From the NCBI RefSeq assembly GCF_019799925.1, contig NZ_JABGCG010000004.1, positions 62,001 through 126,000 on the forward strand: a DNA stretch of 64,000 nucleotides. The letters are read 5' to 3'. This document shows, piece after piece, positions 47,472-56,024 of this stretch. The translations under genes were made by a program, and so were the position numbers. The stretch is from Blastococcus sp. CPCC 205250. Lineage in GTDB: Bacteria; Actinomycetota; Actinomycetes; Mycobacteriales; Geodermatophilaceae. A model generated the notes under the pieces. It did not search any database. It saw only the letters and a list, made by a program, of their open reading frames with translations, and had not been told where the DNA came from. Numbering within the stretch: the stretch's first letter is position 1; every line of letters begins with the position of its first letter.

Positions 47472-47911
47472 CCGACATCCTGCACCGCATCGGCGTCGAG
47501 CACTCGTCGCCGGAGCAGGTCTACGAGGCGCTGACCACGCTGGACGGCCTGTCCGGCTGGTGGGCCGAGAAGACGTCGGGGGAGACCGGCATGGGTGGGG
47601 TGATCGAGTTCCGCTTCGGCCCCGGCGGCATCGACATGCGGGTCGCGGAGCTCGTCCCCGGGCGGACCGTGCGGTGGGACGTGGCGGACGGGCCGGCGGA
47701 GTGGATCGGCACGAGTGTGCAGTTCGACCTCCGTCAGGACGGCGACTGGACGATCGTGCTGTTCCGGCACGAGGGCTGGCGGGAGCCGGTGGAGTTCATG
47801 CACCACTGCAGCACCAAGTGGGCGACCTTCCTGATGAGCCTCAAGCAGCTGCTCGAGACCGGGACGGGCGCCCCGGACCCGCGGGACGTGTCGATCAGCG
47901 ACTGGCACTGA
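47468..47911 (+). CDS. SRPBCC (AHSA1-like) domain protein
   Basis: 147 residues. ILHRIGVEHSSPEQVYEALTTLDGLSGWW is the start helix, VIEFRFGPGGIDMRVAEL the strands, and HHCSTKWATFLMSLKQLLETG the C-terminal helix. A paralogue of the first gene in the operon but in a different AHSA1 subgroup. It overlaps arsR by 4 nt. Confidence 0.88.
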   Translation: MTDILHRIGVEHSSPEQVYEALTTLDGLSGWWAEKTSGETGMGGVIEFRFGPGGIDMRVAELVPGRTVRWDVADGPAEWIGTSVQFDLRQDGDWTIVLFRHEGWREPVEFMHHCSTKWATFLMSLKQLLETGTGAPDPRDVSISDWH

Positions 47912-48117
47912 CCCGTCTGGGCGCCCGCGCCGGGCGTAGCACGACAGGACGACCGGCGCGGGCGGAGCCCCGGTCGCCCGGCACGCCACCGTCTCCGACT
48001 GGCAGCCCGGTTCCGCCTGACGCGACATCGACGGGGCTGCCGATCGCACCCTGGGAGCTGCCGATGGCGCCGGCCTGAGCGATCAGGACCCCGAGAAGGG
48101 TGGTCCCGCCAGATGAG

Positions 48118-48136
48118 TTGACATAATGTGCATTAT
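48118..48136 (+). promoter_or_regulatory. TTGACA plus ATAATG-TG-CATTAT palindrome
   Basis: A consensus -35 TTGACA (48118-48123) runs into a 6-bp-arm inverted repeat ATAATG/CATTAT (48123-48136), a clear AT-rich operator in GC-rich surroundings. No gene starts in the next 500 bp on the plus strand. Confidence 0.5.
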
Positions 48137-48636
48137 CGGCGCATTGGAGGGAGCGCTCAGAAGGGGTTGATCCGCCCAGGTCCGCCCGTCCCGTGCATCC
48201 GCCGACGATCCTCGCGCTTGCTCGCCGTGCAGCGTTCGTCTTCTTGCAGCTCGGCCGGCGCCGGCGTCGTGACGGCGCCCCGCCATCGCGCGTCGTCGGC
48301 CTGGCACTGTCCGAAGACGCGCTGGGTCGCTCTACGCCGGATCCCGGGTCGCCGGATGCCAGGACCCGAGATCCCCGGACCGGTCCGGCCGTCGACCCAC
48401 CCCGATCCGCCCGGGTGCGACTCCCCCGAGATGATCTTGTAGGGCGCCGCCGTGCCGCATCCTGTCGCTCCCTCCCGGCGGTCCGGCCCCGCGTACCCGT
48501 CGGCCGACCGGCGGACTGCCGCCAGGACGACTCCTGGACCGCTTCCCCGGCACCCACCGACACCACCCTAATTGCGTCACGGTGACGGAATGACCGGTGG
48601 ATCGGTGCCCGACGGGCGCGGTGCCGACGACCTCAA

Positions 48637-48642
48637 TAGGCT
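48637..48642 (+). promoter_or_regulatory. -10 hexamer TAGGCT, leaderless promoter
   Basis: TAGGCT ends 6 nt before the ATG of the small lipoprotein gene. Confidence 0.45.
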
Positions 48643-48648
48643 CGGAGC

Positions 48649-48861
48649 ATGCACATCCGCCGACCCGTCGCCTCCGTCCTGACCGCCCTGGCCTTGTTCG
48701 GCGGCGGCGCCACGCTGACCGCCTGCGACGCCGCAGGGTCCGACCAGCGGGACGGGACCTCCGACGACGAGGTCAACCAGGGTCCGGGGCCTGGCCCGAA
48801 CTACACCGACCCGGAGCGCGAGATCGAGGAGGGCGAGGAGGACACCCAGGACCCGGACTGA
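48649..48861 (+). CDS. Small secreted lipoprotein, unknown
   Basis: 70 residues: signal peptide RRPVASVLTALALFGGGATL, lipobox LTAC (Cys about 26), then about 44 very acidic residues (DPEREIEEGEEDTQDPD). No domain is recognisable. Leaderless start. Codon use fits its neighbours. It is convergent with the zinc-ribbon gene, 5 nt between stops. Confidence 0.7.
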   Translation: MHIRRPVASVLTALALFGGGATLTACDAAGSDQRDGTSDDEVNQGPGPGPNYTDPEREIEEGEEDTQDPD

Positions 48862-48866
48862 TCGGC

Positions 48867-49289
48867 TCAGCCGGCGCGCTCGCTGACCCACAGCCGGTCG
48901 AGCCGGCCGGTCGAGTGCAGCAGTTCGGTCAGCGAGCGCTCGAGCTCGGCCTTGGTCGGCCGCTCGGTGAGCAGCGTCTGCACGTCCTCCAGGGCGCAGC
49001 GGAGCTGGTACAGCCTGTCCTGCAGGCCGTCGAGCTCGGCGCGGGACACCAGGACCACGTCGCCGGACAGGCCCGCCTTGGCCGTGGCGTTGCGCTGCTC
49101 GTAGGCGCGCTGGCGGCAGGCCTGGCCGCAGTACAGCCGCGGCCGGCCCACGGAGCTCTGCTGGGGCAGCACCCGGCGGCACCACCCGCAGCGCCGGTCG
49201 TGCCCGCTCCCCCGGTGCGCACCCGTGGTCTCGCCGGACTCGCGGACCTCCTCGTCGAGGACGACGGTGGATCCCTGCTGCTCTGCCAC
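48867..49289 (-). CDS. Hypothetical zinc-ribbon/coiled-coil protein
   Basis: 140 residues. A treble-clef-like motif CGWCRRVLPQ then LYCGQACRQRAYEQR gives Cys-x2-Cys and Cys-x3-Cys. It is followed by helical ELDGLQDRLYQLRCALEDVQ and TELLHSTGRLDRL. It may bind nucleic acid; no family is recognised beyond actinobacterial hypotheticals. The GTG start is 7 nt after a TACGGT hexamer and lacks a Shine-Dalgarno, so the start is supported by leaderless geometry. Confidence 0.65.
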   Translation of the reverse strand: MAEQQGSTVVLDEEVRESGETTGAHRGSGHDRRCGWCRRVLPQQSSVGRPRLYCGQACRQRAYEQRNATAKAGLSGDVVLVSRAELDGLQDRLYQLRCALEDVQTLLTERPTKAELERSLTELLHSTGRLDRLWVSERAG

Positions 49290-49296
49290 GGGAGGG

Positions 49297-49302
49297 ACCG
49301 TA
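49297..49302 (-). promoter_or_regulatory. -10 hexamer TACGGT, leaderless promoter
   Basis: On the minus strand TACGGT ends 7 nt before the GTG at 49289 of the zinc-ribbon gene. Confidence 0.45.
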
Positions 49303-49414
49303 GACGGCGGGACCGACAGGTTCCGGGGACACGCCCGACACTCGCGCAGGCGTCCGCGTCCGGCTCGCCGGCGCCCGCGGCCGAGGGCCTGACCAGTGCG
49401 TCGTCCCGCCGCAC

Positions 49415-49420
49415 TAGCGT
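49415..49420 (+). promoter_or_regulatory. -10 hexamer TAGCGT, leaderless promoter of the GDPD operon
   Basis: TAGCGT ends 7 nt before GTG 49428 and so selects this codon over GTG 49419, which overlaps the hexamer. Confidence 0.5.
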
Positions 49421-49427
49421 GTCGACC

Positions 49428-50204
49428 GTGCCCCCGGCCCGTTTCGCGTTCCTCGACGCGCCGACCCCGCTGGCCATGGCCCACCGCGGCGGCGCGATCG
49501 AGCACGTGGAGAACACGATGCCGGCCTTCCAGGCCTGCGTGGACCTGGGCTACCGGTACCTGGAGACCGACGTCCAGGTGACCGCCGACGGCGTGCCGGT
49601 GGTCTTCCACGACCCGACGCTGGACCGGGTGACCGACCGCAGCGGCCGGATCGACCAGCTGCCCTGGTCCGAGGTCTCCAGCGCGCTCATCGGCGGGCGC
49701 GAGCCGATCCTGCGGCTGGAGGACCTGCTGGGCGCCTGGCCCGAGGTCCGGTTCAACCTCGACGTCAAGGCCGCCGGTGTGCTCGCCCCGCTGGTGCGGC
49801 TGGTCCGGCGGATGCGGGTCACCGACCGCATCTGCCTGGGCTCGTTCTCCGACGCCCGCATCGCCGCGGCACGCCGGCTGTTCGGCCCCACGGTGTGCAC
49901 GTCGCTGGGCCCGCGCGGGGTGGCCGCGCTGCGGCTGTCGTCCTACTCCCCGCGCGCGGCCGGCCTGGTCCGCATCGACGCCGGGTGCGCCCAGGTCCCG
50001 CTGCGGCTGGGCGGCCGCGCCCTGGTCGACGAGCGTTTCATCGCCGCGGCGCACGACCGCGGGCTGCAGGTGCACGTGTGGACCGTCGACACCGAGGAGG
50101 AGGCCGACGCCATGCTCGACCTCGGCGTGGACGGGGTCATGACCGACCGGCCGGCCATGCTGCGCGGGGTGCTCGAGCGACGCGGGCAGTGGGTCCCCCG
50201 GTGA
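49428..50204 (+). CDS. Glycerophosphodiester phosphodiesterase
   Basis: 258 residues. The GDPD barrel has MAHRGGAIEHVENTMPAF (catalytic His-Arg and Glu-Asn), YLETDVQVTADGVPVVFHDPTLDRVTD (metal Glu/Asp and second His) and LDVKAAG. The C-terminal VHVWTVDTEEEADAMLDLGVDGVMTDRP is also typical. It hydrolyses glycerophosphodiesters to glycerol 3-phosphate and an alcohol. No signal peptide, so cytoplasmic. The stop overlaps the acyltransferase start (GTGA), linking phospholipid turnover with re-acylation. Confidence 0.93.
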   Translation: MPPARFAFLDAPTPLAMAHRGGAIEHVENTMPAFQACVDLGYRYLETDVQVTADGVPVVFHDPTLDRVTDRSGRIDQLPWSEVSSALIGGREPILRLEDLLGAWPEVRFNLDVKAAGVLAPLVRLVRRMRVTDRICLGSFSDARIAAARRLFGPTVCTSLGPRGVAALRLSSYSPRAAGLVRIDAGCAQVPLRLGGRALVDERFIAAAHDRGLQVHVWTVDTEEEADAMLDLGVDGVMTDRPAMLRGVLERRGQWVPR

Positions 50205-51079
50205 GCCTGCGCGACTGGCGCCCGCAGCCGCCGCCGCTGCCCGACCACCTGCAGGCGGTCCTCCGGCCCGACGACCCCGAGTGGTTCGCCCGCGAGCTGG
50301 CCATCGCCGCCGCGCCGCCGTGGTGGTTCTGGCGGTCCATGCTGCGCCGGTGCTCCTGGCTGGTGAGCATCTTCGGCCGGGTCGAGGTGACCGGCAGCAT
50401 CCCCGAGGAGCTGCGCGGTGGACCGCTGCTGCTGGCCGCCAACCACATCGGTGACTTCGACCCCTTCGTCGTCGCGGTGGCGCTGCACCGCATCGGCGTG
50501 CTGCCGCGGATCATGGCGACCGGCGGCATCATCTCCGCACCCGTGGCCGGGCCGCTGCTGGAGCGCACCGGCGCCATCCGGGTGGAGCGCGGCACCGAGC
50601 TGGCCCGGCACGCGGTCCGGGTCACCGAGGTCGCCCTCGTCCACGGCGGCCACGTCGTCGCCTACCCCGAGGGCCGCGTCGGACTGAGCGCCGACGGCTG
50701 GCCGGAGCGCGGGCGCACCGGCATGGCGCGGATGGCGCTCGGCATGGGCGTGCCGGTCATCCCGGTCAGCCAGTGGGGCGCCCACGAGGTGCTCCAGTAC
50801 GGCAACGACTGGGGGAAGCTGCGCACCCTGGCCCGCGCCGTGGTCCGTCGGCCGGCGCTGCGGGTGCACGTCGGGCCACCGGTCCGCCTCGACGACCTGC
50901 GGATGGGCCGCGTGGGGGACGCCAACCGCGCCCGGTACCGCATCGCCGCGGCGATCACCCGGGGCCTCGTGCCCCTGCGGGCCGCCGAGCGGGACCGGCC
51001 GGCGTTCGTCGACCCGACCCGGCCCACCACGGCGGTCGCGGCGTTCCCCGGAGGCGTCGTCCCGGACGACGTCCCGTGA
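50201..51079 (+). CDS. 1-acyl-glycerol-3-phosphate acyltransferase (PlsC-like)
   Basis: 292 residues. LLLAANHIGDFDPFVVAV holds the HX4D catalytic motif and VVAYPEGRVG is block III. GMARMALGMGVPVIPVSQWGAHE follows. It acylates lysophosphatidate or a related acceptor at the membrane. Translationally coupled to the GDPD gene by a 4-nt overlap. A second PlsC-like gene is at 58131-58991. Confidence 0.9.
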   Translation: MSLRDWRPQPPPLPDHLQAVLRPDDPEWFARELAIAAAPPWWFWRSMLRRCSWLVSIFGRVEVTGSIPEELRGGPLLLAANHIGDFDPFVVAVALHRIGVLPRIMATGGIISAPVAGPLLERTGAIRVERGTELARHAVRVTEVALVHGGHVVAYPEGRVGLSADGWPERGRTGMARMALGMGVPVIPVSQWGAHEVLQYGNDWGKLRTLARAVVRRPALRVHVGPPVRLDDLRMGRVGDANRARYRIAAAITRGLVPLRAAERDRPAFVDPTRPTTAVAAFPGGVVPDDVP

Positions 51080-51089
51080 GCGGGGCCTG

Positions 51090-52433
51090 GTGAGCGCAGC
51101 GGCGGCGACGAGCCCGGCGGTGGACCCGGCGCTGCGCCGCGAGCGCTTCGGCTGGTACTCCTACGACTGGGCCATGTCGGTCTTCAACACCTCGGTGACG
51201 ACCGTCTTCTTCGGCCCGTACCTCAAGGAGGTCGCCGACGAGGCGGTCGGCGAGGACGGCGACCTGCGCCTGCTCGGCCTGACCGTCCCCACCGGCAGCT
51301 GGTTCTCCTACGTGCTGTCGGTCTCCGTGGTGCTCCAGGTCCTGGTCCTGCCCCTGACCGGCGCGGTGGCCGACCGCACCGGCCGCAAGCGGGAGATGCT
51401 CGCCGGGTTCGCGCTGCTCGGGGCGCTGGCCACCACCGGCATGTTCTTCGTGGCCGACGGGCGGTGGCTGCTGGGGGCGGTGCTCTTCGTCCTCGCCAAC
51501 ATCAGCTTCGGCGCGGCCACCGTCGTCTACTACTCGTGGCTGCCCGACCTCGGCGGTCCCGACGAGCGCGACGCGGTCTCCAGCCGCGGCTGGGCCTTCG
51601 GCTACGTGGGTGGGGCGCTGCTGCTCGCCGTCCACCTCGGGTTGTTCCTGAGCGCGGAGTCGCTCGGGCTGACCGAGGGGCAGGCGGTGCGCATCTGCCT
51701 GGCCACGGCGGGGCTGTGGTGGGGCACGTTCGCCGTCTTCGCGGTGCTGCGGCTGCGCGACCGCCCCGTGCGGGAGGCGTCCTCCGGCTCGGCCAGCGGC
51801 TTCCGTCAGCTGGCCGCGACCCTGCGCGGGATGCGGGCGTTCCCGCTGACGCTGTGGTTCCTCGGGGCGTACCTGCTGTTCAACGACGGCGTGCAGACGG
51901 TCATCTCGCTGTCGACCACCTACGCCAGCGAGGAGGTCGACCTCGGCCAGGACGTGCTCACCGGGGCGATCCTGATGGTGCAGGTCGTGGCGATCGGCGG
52001 GGCCCTGGGCCTGGGCCGGCTGGCCGCCCGGTACGGCGCCAAGCGGGTGGTGCTCGGCGCGCTCGTGGCCTGGATCGGCGTCCTGCTCGCCGCGTTCTCC
52101 CTGCAGACCGGCGCGGTCGCCCAGTTCTACGCCCTCGCCGCCGTCATCGGCCTGGTCCAGGGGGGCACCCAGGCGCTGTCCCGCTCGCTGTTCAGCCATC
52201 TCATCCCGGCCGGCCGCGAGGCGGAGTACTACGGCTTCTACGAGATCAGCGACCGCGGCACCAGCTGGCTCGGGCCGCTGGCGTTCGGCCTGACCTACCA
52301 GCTCACCGACTCCTACCGGTACGCCATCGTGAGCCTCGTGGTCTTCTTCGTGGCCGGCTTCGTGCTCCTGGCCCTCCTGCCGATGCGCCGCGCCGTCCTG
52401 GAAGCGGGCAACACCCCGCCGGAGCGACTGTGA
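51090..52433 (+). CDS. MFS transporter, UMF1/Atg22-like
   Basis: 447 residues with about 12 helices. FGWYSYDWAMSVFNTSVTTV is the N-terminal hallmark of the UMF1 (vacuole effluxer Atg22-like) group. GAVADRTGRKREMLA is the loop 2-3 motif, and GYVGGALLLAVHL and EYYGFYEISDRGTSWLGPLAF are other family segments. The substrate is unknown; fungal Atg22 exports amino acids. It lies 10 nt after the acyltransferase and overlaps thymidine kinase by 4 nt. Confidence 0.9.
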   Translation: MSAAAATSPAVDPALRRERFGWYSYDWAMSVFNTSVTTVFFGPYLKEVADEAVGEDGDLRLLGLTVPTGSWFSYVLSVSVVLQVLVLPLTGAVADRTGRKREMLAGFALLGALATTGMFFVADGRWLLGAVLFVLANISFGAATVVYYSWLPDLGGPDERDAVSSRGWAFGYVGGALLLAVHLGLFLSAESLGLTEGQAVRICLATAGLWWGTFAVFAVLRLRDRPVREASSGSASGFRQLAATLRGMRAFPLTLWFLGAYLLFNDGVQTVISLSTTYASEEVDLGQDVLTGAILMVQVVAIGGALGLGRLAARYGAKRVVLGALVAWIGVLLAAFSLQTGAVAQFYALAAVIGLVQGGTQALSRSLFSHLIPAGREAEYYGFYEISDRGTSWLGPLAFGLTYQLTDSYRYAIVSLVVFFVAGFVLLALLPMRRAVLEAGNTPPERL

Positions 52434-53209
52434 CCACGCCCGACGACGCGGTCACCCTGACCGTGCCCGACCCCGACCCGCGCCGCCGGCAGCGCCCGTC
52501 CGCCGTCCCGGCCGCCGGGAACCGCCGCAGCCACCCGGCGCCGGCGCACCTGCGCTTCTTCCACGGGCCGATGGACTGCGGCAAGTCCACGCTCGCCCTC
52601 CAGGTCGACCACAACCAGGCCCGGCAGGGCCGCTCGGGGCTGCTGCTGACCCAGGGCGACCGGTCGGGGCGGCCGCGGATCAGCTCGCGGGTGGGGCTCA
52701 CCCGCGACGCGGTGGAGGTCGAGGCCACCACCGATCTCCGGCTGCTGGTGCGAAGCCACTGGGCCGAGGGCCGGCGGGTGGACTACCTGATCGTCGACGA
52801 GGCGCAGTTCCTCACGCCGGCCCAGGTCGACCAGCTGGCCGAGCTGGTCGACGAGTCCCACGTCGACGTCTGGGCGTTCGGGCTCACGACGGACTTCCGC
52901 ACCCGGCTGTTCCCCGGCACCCAGCGGCTGCTCGAGGTCGCCGACGACGTGCAGCGCGTCCAGGTGGAGGTGCTGTGCTGGTGCGGCCTGCCCGGGCTGC
53001 TCAACGCCCGCGTCGTCGACGGGGCGATGGTGCGCCACGGCGCGACGGTCGTGGTGGCCGACACCGCCCCCACCCCGGCGCCCGGCGAGTCCTCGGGGAC
53101 GGCGTCGGCGGAGACCGACGTGCACTACCAGGTGCTGTGCCGCCGGCACCACGTCCTCGGCCAGCTCGGGCCCACGGCCGCCGGACCGGGGCAGCTGGCC
53201 CTCCCCTGA
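52430..53209 (+). CDS. tdk: Thymidine kinase
   Basis: 259 residues. Walker A GPMDCGKST is at residues 46-54, YLIVDEAQFLTPAQVDQL is the DEAQF motif, and WAFGLTTDFRTRLFPG is the lasso region. Zinc ligands appear as LCWCG and LCRRHH. It phosphorylates thymidine with ATP for DNA salvage. The N-terminal 40 residues, Pro/Arg-rich, are an extension over the normal enzyme. The GTG start overlaps the MFS stop (GTGA). Confidence 0.93.
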   Translation: MTTPDDAVTLTVPDPDPRRRQRPSAVPAAGNRRSHPAPAHLRFFHGPMDCGKSTLALQVDHNQARQGRSGLLLTQGDRSGRPRISSRVGLTRDAVEVEATTDLRLLVRSHWAEGRRVDYLIVDEAQFLTPAQVDQLAELVDESHVDVWAFGLTTDFRTRLFPGTQRLLEVADDVQRVQVEVLCWCGLPGLLNARVVDGAMVRHGATVVVADTAPTPAPGESSGTASAETDVHYQVLCRRHHVLGQLGPTAAGPGQLALP

Positions 53210-53275
53210 CCACCCTTCCGGGGGGCGCCGGTGTCCCGGATGTCCCCCCATGCGATGATTACGGGCCGACGAAGC

Positions 53276-53301
53276 GGAATCTCTCCAAGAGTTCTGCCGT
53301 T
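53276..53301 (+). promoter_or_regulatory. SigR-type promoter of rbpA
   Basis: GGAAT (53276-53280), exactly 18 bp, GTT (53299-53301), matching the SigR/SigH consensus GGAAT-N18-GTT. About 90 bp before the rbpA ATG. rbpA is a known SigR target in Streptomyces. Confidence 0.8.
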
Positions 53302-53393
53302 GGTCCTTTCGATCCCCCCGCCGCATGGGTATGTGCCCCTGCGACGGATCGGGACGTGACCGAGACACCATCAGCACGAGAGGACGGTGTGCC

Positions 53394-53738
53394 ATGGGCG
53401 AGCGTTCCCTACGGGGTAGCCGACTGGGCAGCGTGAGCTACGAGACCGAGCGGAACACCGCGCCGATCGAGCGTCAGTACGTCGAGTACAAGTGCGCGTC
53501 GGGACACCTGTTCTCGGTGCCCTTCGCCGACGACGCCGAGGTCCCCGAGACGTGGGAGTGCAAGTTCGACGGCGCTGCCGCCAAGCTCGTGGGCGGTGCG
53601 GAGCCGGCCCCCAAGAAGGTCAAGCCGCCGCGGACCCACTGGGACATGCTCCTCGAGCGCCGTTCCGTGGAGGACCTGGAGGAGGTGCTCGCCGAGCGCC
53701 TCGAGGTGCTCCGCGGGCGCCGCACCCGCGCCAGCTGA
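53394..53738 (+). CDS. rbpA: RNA polymerase-binding protein RbpA
   Basis: 114 residues: MGERSLRGSRLGSVSYETE, zinc-less core YKCASGHLFSVPFADDAEVP, ETWECKFDGAAAKLV, then basic linker KKVKPPRTHWDMLLERRSVE and a sigma-binding C-terminal helix. It binds RNA polymerase and group 1/2 sigma factors and stabilises the open complex. The two Cys in YKC and WEC are retained. SigR promoter upstream, strong terminator downstream. Confidence 0.97.
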   Translation: MGERSLRGSRLGSVSYETERNTAPIERQYVEYKCASGHLFSVPFADDAEVPETWECKFDGAAAKLVGGAEPAPKKVKPPRTHWDMLLERRSVEDLEEVLAERLEVLRGRRTRAS

Positions 53739-53757
53739 GCGCGACCTGATCGACGGA

Positions 53758-53787
53758 CGGCCCCGGTGGGAGATCCCACCGGGGCCG
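53758..53787. terminator. Terminator after rbpA
   Basis: Perfect 13-bp stem CGGCCCCGGTGGG (53758-53770)/CCCACCGGGGCCG (53775-53787), loop AGAT, between convergent rbpA and fxsA. Confidence 0.85.
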
Positions 53788-53801
53788 TTCGACGTCCTGG
53801 G

Positions 53802-54290
53802 TCAGGGCCGCGGCTCGTCCCGCAGCACCTCCCCCTCGATGACCATCGGCCGGCCCGGGTGCCGAGCCGGACCGCCGACGCCCTCGACGCGGGCGCTGCG
53901 CACGTGCACCGGGCCCCGCAGGTGGGCCGGCAGCCGGGAGACGAACAGCCGTCCCACGAGGGCCCGCATCAGCGGCCGGGTGGGCGGCAGCAGGAACAGC
54001 AGGCCCACCAGGTCGCCCAGGAAGCCGGGCAGCAGCATGAGCAGCCCGCCCGCGGCAACCAGCCCGGCGTCGCCCAGCGCCCGCCCGGGCGCACGGCGCT
54101 CCTGAGCCCGCGCCCGCAGCTCGGTCAGGGCACGGGTGCCCTGCCGGCCGAGCAGCACCAGGCCCAGGGCGCTGGTCGCGAGCGTGGCCAGGATCGTCCA
54201 GCCCAGCCCGATCCAGTTGGCGACGAGCACGAAGACGACGACCTCGACCAGCGCCAGCACGCCGGCCGCGGTGCGTACACGACGACCCAC
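53802..54290 (-). CDS. fxsA: FxsA family membrane protein
   Basis: 162 residues. FxsA core: VLALVEVVVFVLVANWIGLGWTIL, ALGLVLLGRQGTRAL, then GLVAAGGLLMLLPGFLGDLVGLLFLLPPTRPL with the conserved PGFxxDxxG segment, and a cytoplasmic tail. It is named after suppression of F-plasmid exclusion of phage T7; the cellular role is unknown. The GTG at 54290 with GGAGGGAG 6 nt upstream sets the start. It sits next to rbpA and lnt as in mycobacteria (Rv2050-Rv2053c). Confidence 0.92.
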   Translation of the reverse strand: MGRRVRTAAGVLALVEVVVFVLVANWIGLGWTILATLATSALGLVLLGRQGTRALTELRARAQERRAPGRALGDAGLVAAGGLLMLLPGFLGDLVGLLFLLPPTRPLMRALVGRLFVSRLPAHLRGPVHVRSARVEGVGGPARHPGRPMVIEGEVLRDEPRP

Positions 54291-54368
54291 GACACTCCCT
54301 CCTCGGTACGGGTCCGTGCAGGACCCGCACACGGTGCAACGCCGGAGGTGGCCGTCTTGCTCCTGGGC

Positions 54369-56024
54369 TCAGGCGGCGCGCGCCCGCCGCGCCCGCCGGC
54401 GGCGCAGCAGGCCCGGCCCGGCCACCGAGGCCAGCGCCCCGATCCCGAGGGCGGTCAGCACCCACTCCGGGCCGGCGCCGAGCCGCTCGGCGACGGTCGT
54501 GTCGTCCCGCTGGGCGATGTCCTCCACGAAGGTCGCCGAGGTGAACAGCTGCGAGCGGCGCACCAGGGACCCGTCGGGCGCGACGACCGCGGAGATTCCG
54601 CTGGTGGCCGCGACGACGACGGTGCGCCCGTACTCCACGGCGCGCAGCCGGCTGGCGGCCAGCTGCTGCTCGCTCTCGTCGGTGAACCCGAAGGTGGCGT
54701 TGTTGGTCTGCACCACGAGCATCCCGGCGCCGGCCTCGACGGTGTCGTGCACCAGCCCGTCGTAGACCACCTCGAAGCAGATGACGTCACCGACGCGGGC
54801 CCCGCCGATGTCGAGGACGCCGACCTCGTCGCCGGCGCGGAAGTCGCGGCGCACCAGGTCGACCTTGTCGGTGAAGAAGCGGAAGAACGACCGGGCGGGC
54901 ACGTACTCGGCCAGGGGCACCGGGTGGCGCTTGACGTAGGTCTCCCCCGGCCCGTCCTCGGGGTCCCACACGATGCCGGTGTTGCTGAGGAAGCGGCCCG
55001 GACCGTCGACCACGGCCCCCACCAGGATCGGCGCGGCGACCGCCTCGGCGGCGCGGTCGATGGCACGGGCGGCGTCGGCGTTGGTGTACGGGTCGATGTC
55101 GGAGCTGTTCTCCGGCCAGATGACGAGGTCCGGCTGCTGCTCCTCGCCGCGTTCGACGGCGGCGGCCAGCTCGAGGGTCTGCTGCACGTGGTTGTCCAGC
55201 ACCGCCCGGCGCTGGGCGTTGAAGTCCAGGCCGGCGCGCGGGACGTTTCCCTGGATGACGGCCACGGTGCGCGTGGGGCCGCCGTCGGTCAGCGACCGGC
55301 CGGGCAGCGGGAGCCAGGCCAGCGCGCCGATCAGCGGCACGGCGAGCACCGCGACGACGGCGACGACGCCGGCCCGCAGCGCCGCCGACCGCTCCCCCGC
55401 CGGGGTGTCGGCGCCCGACGCCCGCCAGGCACGGCCCAGCGCGAGCAGCGCGGCGGCCAGCAGGGCACCGGTGAGGGCCACCGCGAAGCCCACCAGCGGC
55501 ACCCCGCCGTAGGCCGCCAGCGACAGGAACGGCCCGTCGGTCTGGCTCAGGCCCAGCCGGCCCCACGGGAAGCCGCCGAGGAACCAGCGCCCGCGCAGCG
55601 CCTCGTCGGCCACCCACAGGGCCGCGGTCCACAGCGGCCAGAACGGCAGCCGGGAGGTCACCGCCGTCGCCGCCCCCAGCAGGGCGAAGTACGTGGCCTG
55701 CCAGACGGCCAGGGCCAGCCACGGGAAGGCACCGACGTAGACGCCGGTCCACGACAGCAGCGGCACGAGGAACGCCAGACCCAGGACCAGGCCGAGCCAG
55801 GCGCCCGAGCGGGCCCGCTCCCCGCGCACGGCCAGGGCCAGGGCCATGGGCCCGAGGACGGCGAGGGCGGGCAGCGACCACCCGGGGAAGGCCAGCAGGA
55901 GCGCTCCGCCGCCGGCGGCGGCCAGCGCGGTGCGCCAGGGCCAGCGGCGGGCCGGGGAACGGTCGGCCGCCGGCTCGGGAGGGCCGGGACGTGCCGCCAG
56001 GGTGCCGGTCGCGGCTGCCGACAC
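54369..56024 (-). CDS. lnt: Apolipoprotein N-acyltransferase
   Basis: 551 residues. An N-terminal disordered segment precedes six or more membrane helices (about 35-250). The nitrilase domain has Glu in LVIWPENSSDIDP (about 301), Lys in YVKRHPVPLAEYVP (about 365) and Cys in VICFEVVYD (about 415), the complete triad. A last helix (WVLTALGIGALASVAGPGLL) and Arg-rich tail end the protein. It adds the third acyl chain to lipoproteins, consistent with the lipoproteins in this window. GGAGGAGG lies before the GTG at 56024. No polyprenol-phosphate mannose synthase is fused or adjacent on this side. Confidence 0.95.
   Translation of the reverse strand: MSAAATGTLAARPGPPEPAADRSPARRWPWRTALAAAGGGALLLAFPGWSLPALAVLGPMALALAVRGERARSGAWLGLVLGLAFLVPLLSWTGVYVGAFPWLALAVWQATYFALLGAATAVTSRLPFWPLWTAALWVADEALRGRWFLGGFPWGRLGLSQTDGPFLSLAAYGGVPLVGFAVALTGALLAAALLALGRAWRASGADTPAGERSAALRAGVVAVVAVLAVPLIGALAWLPLPGRSLTDGGPTRTVAVIQGNVPRAGLDFNAQRRAVLDNHVQQTLELAAAVERGEEQQPDLVIWPENSSDIDPYTNADAARAIDRAAEAVAAPILVGAVVDGPGRFLSNTGIVWDPEDGPGETYVKRHPVPLAEYVPARSFFRFFTDKVDLVRRDFRAGDEVGVLDIGGARVGDVICFEVVYDGLVHDTVEAGAGMLVVQTNNATFGFTDESEQQLAASRLRAVEYGRTVVVAATSGISAVVAPDGSLVRRSQLFTSATFVEDIAQRDDTTVAERLGAGPEWVLTALGIGALASVAGPGLLRRRRARRARAA

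Larger units (their letters stand above)
47912..48648. other. 737-bp intergenic stretch with an orphan promoter/operator
   Basis: No convincing protein frame; open frames are Arg/Pro-rich. A TTGACA-palindrome signal at 48118-48136 points rightward without an obvious gene behind it. The rightmost 10 bp carry the promoter of the small lipoprotein gene. It may be the site of a lost gene or of an untranslated RNA. Confidence 0.4.

Noticed and set aside
48193..48585. 130-codon plus-strand frame behind the orphan promoter
   Set aside because: Arg/Pro-rich composition, no ribosome site and no recognisable domain; looks like random GC-rich frame.
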